A DNA stretch of 64,000 nt from Chloroflexota bacterium. GTDB taxonomy: Bacteria; Chloroflexota; UBA11872. Below are positions 56,273 through 64,000 of the stretch, one piece after another; position 1 is the first letter of the stretch, and every line of letters starts with the position of its first letter. The notes under the pieces are model-generated. The model worked only from the letters and a program-made list of their open reading frames with translations. It ran no database searches and was not told the origin of the DNA. The stretch is from contig JAPOWQ010000049.1 of the NCBI GenBank assembly GCA_026707585.1, forward strand, positions 89,845 through 153,844, in the 5' to 3' direction. Both the position numbers and the translations under genes were made by a program.

Positions 56273-57166
56273 GCCAGCGTTCCGTGCTCGCGCAGTCGCC
56301 GCAGCACGATGTCCTCCACCGCCCAGTTGGACCGGATCGGCACATAGCGCACGTGCCGGCGATGACAAAAGCGCTGCAAGTCGCTGGTCCAGTCGCCGAT
56401 CGCCTGGCGGTAGGCGCGCAGCAGATCCCCGTCGCCAAGCACTTCCAGCGCGTCGCCGCGTTCCGCGTCCACGAGCTCGACCTCATCGGCAAAAGCCGGA
56501 TTGACGAATTCGTCGTCAAGCACGTGGATCACCGTCACCTCGTGACCACGCTGGGCAAGCGACCCGATGGCCCTCGGAGCGTCGGGAGCCAGGAGATCGG
56601 AAGCCAGCACCGCAACTCCGTGCGGGAGAGCCCGGGCGTTATAGGCGGCAACGGCGCGCGATAGCCCCGTCTCGCCCGACGGTCGTTGGCGCTCCAGGAA
56701 CTCGAACAAGCGGGCGACATAGGCCTCCCCTTGCCGCGGTGCGAAGGTCTCGCCGAGGTCGTTACCCAGCGCGGCCCCCGCAACGACGTCGCGGCTCGCC
56801 AGGGCCGTCCACCCCAGCGCGGCCAATACGGCCTGCGCGGCGTCCATTTTCGCCGGCGCGCCGGATGCCATCGAACCGCTGACGTCCAGCAGCAGGTGCA
56901 CGACCAGCGTCTCTTCCGACTCCCGTACCTTGACGAACAGCTCGTCGGTACGGGCGTAGATGTTCCAGTCGATCTGACGGTAGTCGTCGCCCGGGCTGTA
57001 GGACCGGTGGTCGGCGAATTCAAGTGAAGAGCCGGTCGCCCGGCTGCGCCGCCCTCCCGTGTGCAGGTGCCCGTGGGGACGCTGGGAAACGAGCGAAAGG
57101 TTGGCCAGCTTGGCGCGCAGCGCGGCGTCCGGCGCAAACGCCGGCAACGCGGCGCCGGCGCTGCGC

Positions 57167-57174
<8 letters not shown>
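56269..57174 (-). CDS. DUF58 protein
   Basis: A 301-residue soluble protein with the DUF58 signature GSSLEFADHRSYSPGDDYRQ, then IDWNIYARTDELFVKV, followed by a VWA-like fold with VVHLLLDVSGSMASGAP (D-x-S-x-S) and VAVLASDLLAPDAPRAIGSL. DUF58 proteins normally sit beside MoxR ATPases, as here. It starts with a GTG overlapping the end of the MoxR gene by eight bases and is coupled to the BatA-like gene. Confidence 0.92.
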
Positions 57175-58176
<1,002 letters not shown>

Positions 58177-58180
<4 letters not shown>

Positions 58181-59688
58181 GGTTCGCTGAAGTAACGATC
58201 CAACATTGGCAGCATATCGAGTGGCACATTCCGAGCCACGTCCGGCCGCCCGACGGCGAACCCGCGGTCGCCGGCCGAGGCCTCGAATCCTGACGATCCG
58301 CCGGGTCCAAGTTCCAGAACCGGACGCTCGATCACTTCGGCGCCCTCCTCGGTCGGCTTGATTTCAACGATCTCAAGTTGGCCGTCCACGTTGAGCCGCT
58401 GTTCGGGCGCCAGGGTTTCCAGCGTGCCCTCCAGCGCCTGTCCGCTCGCTACCGAGTCGCCGCCGCCCTCCGATCCGGTCGTGCCCTCCGCACTGCCCTC
58501 GGTCGCCGCCGCGGCAGCAGCGGCCGCCGCGTCCCCCAGCGAATCCCCCTCGGCTCCAGGCAGGCCTTCCCCGCCCAACGACTCGGCTTCAGCAAGTTGG
58601 CGCGCAAGCTGATCGAGTTGCGCTTCGAGTCCTCTGTCGGCCTGAACCGTGGCCCCAGCGGTTTCGATCTCCTGGGCCAGTTGCGACAGCGCACTGCGGG
58701 CGTCAGCCAGCCGCCCGGCTTCCAGCGCTTCGGCCGCCGCCCGCAACTGGTTCGCCAGCCCCTCGTCCAGGCCTTCAGCGCGTTCCGACGCTTCCCTCAA
58801 TCCGTCCGCCAGCTCATCCATGCGCGTGCTGTTCATGCCGGATATCTGCTCGCCCAGTTCGCGCGCTTCGCCCGCGGCGGCCTGGAAATCGCCGCTGTCG
58901 AGAGCTCGGCCCAGCCGCCGGCCCTCGGCTGTCCGTCGCAACGCCTCACCTGCCGCCTCGGCGGCCAGCGCTGCGGGCGCGGCATCGGGATCGCGCTGGC
59001 GTTCCAGCTCGGCCATCGCGGCTCGAATCTGGTCGATCTGTGCCAGCACGGCCGGATCCGCGAGCGCGGGTGCTGCGCCGTCTGCCGCGCTACCCAGGCT
59101 CTCCGCAAGCGCCGAAGCTGGCGCTGGTGCACCCAGGCGCGGCAGCACGTCGGCGGTCGCGGCCAGCATGCCGAGAGCCAGGGCCGCGGCGGCGACTGCC
59201 ACGACTCCCAGGTCACCGCGGGGCACTCGATAGGGGAACGCAAGCGAAGGATTGACGGCTTCCAGGGCTTCAAACGCGTCCCGTCGCTGCAATTCCCGCA
59301 TGCGATCGTCTGCTCGCGAGCCCGCCACGGCCGTGGAAAGGCGCTCGAACATGGCCAGCCGTCGGTCGTATGCCAGCGCCGCGGCGAGCGGCGGCGGCGC
59401 CACCAGGGCCCGCCCCACCAACGCAACCACCGGAATCACGGCCATGCCCAGGACCAGAACGCTTACGAAACGAGGCAAGCCCAGTGCCGAAGCGCCAAGG
59501 ACCACAAGCAGCGCGAGACCAAAGTTGATCGTCAGGACGCGCGGTGCGGACAGCAGGGTTCGGTGTCGCTGCCAGCGCCGGGCCAGGGGAATCAGGCGCT
59601 GCCCGAACGCGTCCGGACCGTACGCCGTCGCCCGGAAGGCCGGCCACGAACCGCCGCGGGGAATCAGGGGCGCAAGCTCAAATCGCAT
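58177..59688 (-). CDS. Membrane protein with long coiled coil (DUF4175-like)
   Basis: A 503-residue protein. Two hydrophobic segments lie at about residues 50-95 (FGLALLVVLGASALGLPRFV, VSVLVLGMAVIPVVALVGRA), and a third follows near residue 160. A long Ala/Glu/Leu-rich part (about residues 210-400) has heptad-like helices such as GLREASERAEGLDEGLANQL and LAQEIETAGATVQADRGLEA. The C-terminal end is SSGFEASAGDRGFAVGR and LDMLPMLDRYFSEP. It is the first gene of the MoxR block. The function is unknown. Size and layout resemble DUF4175-type partners of MoxR systems. Confidence 0.8.
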
Positions 59689-59848
59689 GAGACCGCACGG
59701 CGGGCCTAAGCGGCCCTGCGGAGCTCCCTGCCAGGACCCGTGTCAAACGGAGTTCGCCGGTTCCAAAGCCCCGAAGTCCCCTCACCTGACCGGTCAGCTA
59801 TCGCAGCGAACATCGAAAGACGGGACGCCGCGTCGGTCATTCGTCTGT

Positions 59849-61564
59849 TCATGCGTCGTCTTTCCATGATTGGGCCGCCGCCATCAAGTCTCGCGCCACC
59901 CGTCGACCTGCCGTTGTGGATGCTCCGCTCATGGCGGCGATCTCCTCGACGACTCGCTGGCCGTCAACCCGAGAGACATCGGTTCTTGTGTGGCCGTGAG
60001 CGTCCGATTTCGCCACAACGAAATGCGCATCGCCGAACGCTGCCACCGGCGCCAGGTGCGTGATGCAGAGCACCTGGCGCCACTCGGCCAGCGCCGCCAG
60101 CTTCTGTCCAACAATGTCACCGGCCCTCGGGCCAACGCCGACATCGATCTCGTCAAAGACCAGCGTAGGCGTCTCATCGACCCGCGCCAGCACGACTCTG
60201 AGTCCCAGCAGGATTCGTGACCGTTCGCCTTCGGAGGCCACGTCCGCCAGCGGCCGTCGTGGCTGGCCAACATTCACGCTCAGGAGGAAATCCACGGAAT
60301 CGATGCCGGACTCGTCAAACGCGACCGGTCCCGGCTCACCGTCCACCGTCAGACCGTCCGCGTCGGCCTGCCGGCGCGAACTGACGTCGAACTCGGCGGA
60401 CGCCATGTTCAGGTCCGCCAGCTGGACGGCGATGGCACCCGCCAGGTTCGTGGCCGCCCGCATGCGCTCCGCCGAAAGTGCCGCGACGGCCGGAATCAGG
60501 CGATCCGTTAGCCTGGCGGCGTGCTCGCGCAGAGCTTCGATCCGGGCGTCCCCGCGATCGAGCTCATCCAGCCGCTCGCGCGCCGACTCGCCGTAGCCAA
60601 CCACATCTGCCGCCGTGTCTCCGTACTTGCGAATGAGCGATTCGATTTGGTTCAGGCGCTCGTCAATTTGTCCGAGACGCGCCGGATCGGCCTCCACGTT
60701 CTCCGCATACGACTGAAACGTCAGAGCCAGGTCGGTCGCTAGTTCCTGTAGTTGCGCGGCCTGCTCGGCCAGCGGTCGCATTCCGGGATCCAGCGCCGCC
60801 ATCTCCTCGGCCGATGCACGGGTCGATCCGAAAATGTCGGGTGCCGGATCCAGCGTCTCGCCCTGCAGCTGAGCCGCGGCTTGGCTGGCCAGGCCTCGCA
60901 ACCGCTCCGCGTTGGCCAGCACCAACCGTTCCGCTCGCAGCCGCTCATCCTCGCCCGCCGTGAGCCCAGCCGACGCGATTTCATCGACCTGGAACGTCAG
61001 CAGATCGATCTCGCGTGCGGTTTCCCTTGCATTGCGCTGAAGCTGGTCTGCTTCGCGACTCGTCGCCCGCAGGTCGCGTACCAGGGAAGCCACCGCCTCG
61101 CGCTGCGGAATCAATCCGGCGAAACGGTCCAGGTAGTCGAGCTGCTGCGAGCGGCGAAAAAGCGACTGGTGCTCGCTCGGTCCGTGCATATCGACCAGCG
61201 TTCGTCCCAACGCCGCCAGCGCGCGCACCGGGACGGCGCGCCCGTTGATGCGCGCGGTCGAACGTCCCGCCCCCCGGACTTCGCGCGACAGGGTCAGCGA
61301 CTCGTCGACCTCCACGCCGTACGACTCCAGGACGGCAACGGCCCGACCCGGCGTAGCTTCGAACACGGCTTCTACGTATGCCTGCCGTGCGCCCGGGCGA
61401 ATATCCGCCGGATGCGCCCGGCGCCCCAGCACCAACGCCATGGCGTCGATCAGGATCGACTTTCCCGCGCCCGTCTCCCCGGTAAGCACATTCAGCCCGG
61501 GTTCAAGCGCGAGATCCACGGCATCGATCAGCGCAAAGTCGCGAACGCTGACGTGCCTCAGCAC
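59849..61564 (-). CDS. recN: DNA repair protein RecN
   Basis: A 571-residue SMC-like ATPase of recombinational repair. It starts at GTG (MLRHVSVRDFALIDAVDLAL). Walker A is LTGETGAGKSILIDAMALVL, and the head end has DVASEGERSRILLGLRVVLA (signature) and LVFDEIDVGVGPRAGDIVGQ (Walker B), then CITHLAPVAAFGDAHFVVAK. Long helical arms fill the middle. The length is normal for the family. The stop of the NAD kinase lies six bases upstream. 160 bases without a gene separate it from the next gene downstream. Confidence 0.96.
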   Translation of the reverse strand: MLRHVSVRDFALIDAVDLALEPGLNVLTGETGAGKSILIDAMALVLGRRAHPADIRPGARQAYVEAVFEATPGRAVAVLESYGVEVDESLTLSREVRGAGRSTARINGRAVPVRALAALGRTLVDMHGPSEHQSLFRRSQQLDYLDRFAGLIPQREAVASLVRDLRATSREADQLQRNARETAREIDLLTFQVDEIASAGLTAGEDERLRAERLVLANAERLRGLASQAAAQLQGETLDPAPDIFGSTRASAEEMAALDPGMRPLAEQAAQLQELATDLALTFQSYAENVEADPARLGQIDERLNQIESLIRKYGDTAADVVGYGESARERLDELDRGDARIEALREHAARLTDRLIPAVAALSAERMRAATNLAGAIAVQLADLNMASAEFDVSSRRQADADGLTVDGEPGPVAFDESGIDSVDFLLSVNVGQPRRPLADVASEGERSRILLGLRVVLARVDETPTLVFDEIDVGVGPRAGDIVGQKLAALAEWRQVLCITHLAPVAAFGDAHFVVAKSDAHGHTRTDVSRVDGQRVVEEIAAMSGASTTAGRRVARDLMAAAQSWKDDA

Positions 61565-61570
61565 GGGCGT

Positions 61571-62434
61571 TTAGCCGGACCCGTGAACAGGTCGCGGCAT
61601 CTCCCGCGGAACGCGCCAGCGCATCTTTTCGGCCAGCGTGGCGTAGAAGTAGTCGCTCTCGCGCAATCGCGCGAAGCGCGCCAGGTGCTCGGACGCCTCG
61701 CACACCACCCGATCGCCGGAGGACAGCAATTGATCGGTCTGACCGTCGATCGAGAGTGTCGCCTCGTGCGTGGTGAAAGTCGTCAGTTCCACTCGCTCGT
61801 CGTGGCCCACCACGATCGAGTTTGCGGGTGTCAGGAACGGAACCAGCGGCGTCATTACCAGGTCCCGCACTTTCGGATGTAACACCGGTCCGCCGGCCGC
61901 CTGCACATACCCCGTCGTACCCGTCGGGGTAGCCACGATCACGCCGTCCGAGGTGTACGTCGTCAGCACCACACCGTTGATGCGTACCTCGATCTCGACG
62001 ACGCGCGCCATCCGCCCTCGACCGACCACCACGTCGCCCGCGGCAAGACCCGAGGCAACCACGCCGTTGACACCATGGTGCGTCCAGTCGATCAGGACTC
62101 GTTCTTCGATCCAGTAGCCGCCGTCGAGCACGTCGTCGAGACGTTCATCGAACTCGTCCGGTGAGAATTCGGTCAGGAATCCAAGACGTCCGTAGTTGAC
62201 GCCCAGGCAGATAGCTCGATACGGAGCCGCGGCGCGCGCCGCCCGCAGGAGCGTGCCGTCGCCCCCAAACGTGACGACCAGTTGGGCGCCCGCCAGATCG
62301 CCCGGCCGCTCGGTGATTTCCCAGGACGACACGCACCAGGCGTCCAGGCCTCGACACTGGAGCCGTTGCTGGGTGCGTTGCGCGTGGTCGACGGATGCGG
62401 CAATGCGCGGCTGAAACAGCAGGGCAACCCGCAT
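61571..62434 (-). CDS. NAD kinase
   Basis: A 287-residue ATP-NAD kinase making NADP. The catalytic motif is VVTFGGDGTLLRAAR (G-G-D-G-T), followed by GVNYGRLGFLTEFSPDEFDE and the C-terminal VIVATPTGTTGYVQAAGGPV. I start at the ATG giving MRVALLFQPRIAAS; a TTG directly before it is possible. The gene lies directly upstream of recN, a neighbourhood seen in many bacteria. Its upstream side is the repeat-filled intergenic stretch. Confidence 0.95.
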   Translation of the reverse strand: MRVALLFQPRIAASVDHAQRTQQRLQCRGLDAWCVSSWEITERPGDLAGAQLVVTFGGDGTLLRAARAAAPYRAICLGVNYGRLGFLTEFSPDEFDERLDDVLDGGYWIEERVLIDWTHHGVNGVVASGLAAGDVVVGRGRMARVVEIEVRINGVVLTTYTSDGVIVATPTGTTGYVQAAGGPVLHPKVRDLVMTPLVPFLTPANSIVVGHDERVELTTFTTHEATLSIDGQTDQLLSSGDRVVCEASEHLARFARLRESDYFYATLAEKMRWRVPREMPRPVHGSG

Positions 62435-62989
62435 CAACCACTCACGTAATCGCCGTCGCCTCCATCATAGTCGCTGCCCGTACCCCACCGATTCGGCCAC
62501 GGTCCCCCGAGCAGAGACCTTTGCACAACTCCCCGCGCCCTTGAATGCGCGGCGGCTCATCAACCTTCTCCTGGGAGACCTTTGCATAACGTCTCACGTC
62601 TGCTAATGAATGGCCGCTCTTGCTCCCTCTTGAGACCCTTGCATAACGCCCCTCGTCCGCCAAGGCGCTACCGCCCCTACTCCCGCCCCGGGGGATAGCA
62701 ACGGTGTTCGGTCTCAATCCAATTCAGGGGACGCCGTTCTTCACCCTCTCCGAGGGGAGAGGCAGAATCGGCCGTCTTCGGCCGAATTCGGTGAGGGGTC
62801 TTCCCGGCACCCAACCCCCGAGCCCACCCGGGCCGCTCGCCGCACCCCATTCACGGGGCGCCCTTCTGACCCTCTCCATTGAGGAGACCTTTGCATGACG
62901 TCGCTCGTCTGCTAATGAGCGGCAGCTCTTGCTCCCTCTCCCCGTGGGAGAGGGTTGGGGTGAGGGTCTTCCGGGCAACCAGCCTGGGG
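62435..62989. repeat. Intergenic region built from related repeat units
   Basis: The region holds several copies of GAGACCTTTGCATAACG-like units at 62514-62525 (partial), 62575-62591, 62632-62648 and 62884-62900, and an inverted copy at 62993-63004 entering tlyA. A longer block, 62575-62630, matches 62884-62939 at 50 of 56 positions. A second unit, GAGAGGGTTGGGGTGAGGG with TCTTCCGGGCA, occurs at about 62948 and 63014, with a partial copy near 62790. Self-complementary CTCTCC-N-GGAGAG segments could fold. Spacing is irregular, so it is not a CRISPR array. No gene is seen here. Confidence 0.8.
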
Positions 62990-63811
62990 TTACGCAAAGG
63001 TCTCTCCTGGGGGAGAGGGTTGGGGTGAGGGGTCTTCCGGGCACCCAAAGCTCAAAGTGACCCACGACCGGTCCCGCAGCAACACGAAGGTCTCCTGGTT
63101 GCCGTCGCCCCCCGCCAACGCGCTGGCCACGGAACCGGCCACGCAAATTCCCCGTCGCGCCGCCCAGGCCAGGAAGTCAAGCAGCACCAGGTTCCGATCC
63201 CTCGGCTCCTTGATCACCCCGTCTCGAGGAACGCGGTGCCCGGGCAGCTCGAACTGCGGCTTGAGCAGGACCAGCACCCAGCGAGCGTCCGGCGTCGCGG
63301 CCAGCACCGCCGGCAACACATCGCGTAGTCGAACAAAAGAGACATCGACTACCACGATGTCCGGCGACGGATCGAGCGGCGGGAGGTCGCGCGCGTCGGT
63401 GGATTCCAGCACGCGGACCCTGGCGTCGCCCCTCAAACTCTGCGCGAGCTGCTCACGACCCACATCCACCGCCGTGACTCGCCGCGCGCCCGCTCGCAGC
63501 AGGCAGTCTGTGAACCCTCCGGTCGATGCCCCAATGTCCAGGGCGATGGCCCCGTCCACGCAAAGCCCGAAGTGCGCGAGGGCCGCGGCCAGCTTTCTCC
63601 CGCCCCGGCTCACGTATTCCGTTGCCTGATCGCGCAGTTCGACTTGCGCGTCGACGCTGACGCGCCGCCCCGGCCGGTTCTCAACGCTTCCGGCTACGAC
63701 CACCTCTCCATCCCTGACCAATTGCCGGGCTGAGCTACGACTACGTGCCAGGCCGCGGCGCACCAGCAGGTGGTCGAGACGAAGGCGGCGACCAGCGGTC
63801 TGATCGCCCAC
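62990..63811 (-). CDS. tlyA: TlyA-type rRNA 2'-O-methyltransferase with S4 domain
   Basis: A 273-residue protein of the TlyA/FtsJ family, which methylates rRNA in known members. An S4 RNA-binding domain (RLDHLLVRRGLARSRSSARQ) opens the protein. The Rossmann methyltransferase has ALDIGASTGGFTDCLLRAGA, VDVSFVRLRDVLP and WVLVLLKPQFELPGHR (catalytic Lys). The last 18 residues (PEDPSPQPSPPGETFA region) and the TAA stop are encoded by the intergenic repeat, so the natural end has probably been altered. It starts with a GTG one base after the hisB stop. Confidence 0.93.
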   Translation of the reverse strand: MGDQTAGRRLRLDHLLVRRGLARSRSSARQLVRDGEVVVAGSVENRPGRRVSVDAQVELRDQATEYVSRGGRKLAAALAHFGLCVDGAIALDIGASTGGFTDCLLRAGARRVTAVDVGREQLAQSLRGDARVRVLESTDARDLPPLDPSPDIVVVDVSFVRLRDVLPAVLAATPDARWVLVLLKPQFELPGHRVPRDGVIKEPRDRNLVLLDFLAWAARRGICVAGSVASALAGGDGNQETFVLLRDRSWVTLSFGCPEDPSPQPSPPGETFA

Positions 63812-63812
63812 G

Positions 63813-64000
63813 TCAGTCGGTAAGCGTGCCCTTGGTGCTGGGCACCGCGCCGGCCCGCCGCGGATCCAGACTAGTTGCCTGGTCCAGGGCTCGCGCCAAA
63901 GCCTTGAATATGGCCTCGGCCTTGTGGTGGTCGTCGTCGCCGGCCAGCAGGCGCACGTGAATCGCCGCGCCCATGTGCCGGGCCAGGGACCCGACGATGT
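63813..64000 (-). CDS. hisB: Imidazoleglycerol-phosphate dehydratase, 5' part outside window
   Basis: The last 62 residues of HisB, read from the right edge to a TGA at 63813-63815. The visible sequence [20 protein letters not shown] with its D-D-H-H-K metal-binding motif, [11 protein letters not shown], and the end [13 protein letters not shown] match the conserved C-terminus of the family, which makes imidazole acetol phosphate in histidine synthesis. The rest of the gene lies to the right. tlyA follows it after one base. Confidence 0.95.
   Translation of the reverse strand, partial: IVGSLARHMGAAIHVRLLAGDDDHHKAEAIFKALARALDQATSLDPRRAGAVPSTKGTLTD

Noticed and set aside
54770-56347. Long open frame on the + strand (525 codons)
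   Set aside because: It mirrors the BatA-like gene; composition is Arg/Gly/His-rich with no domains.
58378-59709. Long open frame on the + strand (443 codons)
   Set aside because: Opposite the coiled-coil membrane protein, which is coupled to moxR by an ATGA overlap; no motifs in the opposite frame.
62514-63020. Possible CRISPR array
   Set aside because: Repeat copies vary in length and spacing, occur in both orientations, and have no uniform spacers or cas genes nearby.

Overview
The window is a high-GC bacterial chromosome segment carrying about 53 protein genes, two of them cut by the window edges. I see no rRNA, tRNA, CRISPR array or insertion sequence. The mix of a PyrR-controlled pyrimidine operon, long runs of GT4 glycosyltransferases, glycosyltransferases carrying inserted beta-sandwich modules, a YfhO-type membrane protein and a MoxR/DUF58/VWA block suggests a Chloroflexota-like organism. 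That placement is inference from gene content, not from a marker tree.

Region 1 (1-978): the end of a Gfo/Idh/MocA-type oxidoreductase on the + strand, convergent with region 2. Region 2 (1065-32125): a surface polysaccharide locus of about 25 genes, almost all on the - strand. It holds the wzm/wzt ABC exporter, a Wzx-type flippase, a WbaP/WcaJ-type initiating phosphoglycosyltransferase at the 3' end, ten GT4 enzymes, one CgeB-like and one GT2 transferase, two large polytopic membrane proteins (YfhO family and a GT39-like protein), a NAD-dependent epimerase, an acetyltransferase, a methyltransferase, a radical SAM/SPASM protein coupled to a Trm112-like protein, and an unassigned helical protein. 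Many of these genes overlap by exactly four bases (mostly GTGA), so they are probably translated as a coupled series. One small GyrI-like gene sits on the opposite strand between wzm and wzt.

Region 3 (32243-45395, + strand): nucleotide metabolism. A metallo-beta-lactamase-like protein, pyrG, purA and a cysteine-free peroxiredoxin-like protein come first. A leader with a PyrR-type RNA hairpin and an intrinsic terminator follows, then pyrR-pyrB-(MBL-like)-pyrC-carA-carB-pyrK. Together these cover carbamoyl phosphate to dihydroorotate, the electron-transfer half of dihydroorotate oxidation, and the UTP-to-CTP and IMP-to-adenylosuccinate steps. pyrD, pyrE and pyrF are not here.

Region 4 (45396-46290): a 557-base stretch without a convincing gene, then an isolated 87-residue protein gene with a strong Shine-Dalgarno site and a strong downstream hairpin.

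Region 5 (46292-63815, - strand): a two-gene GMC oxidoreductase unit, a LiaF-like membrane protein, an aldo/keto reductase with a small coupled partner, the CCA-adding enzyme, a MoxR-DUF58-VWA-VWA membrane block with a coiled-coil membrane protein, recN, NAD kinase, a repeat-filled intergenic region whose repeat runs into the 3' end of tlyA, and the end of hisB.
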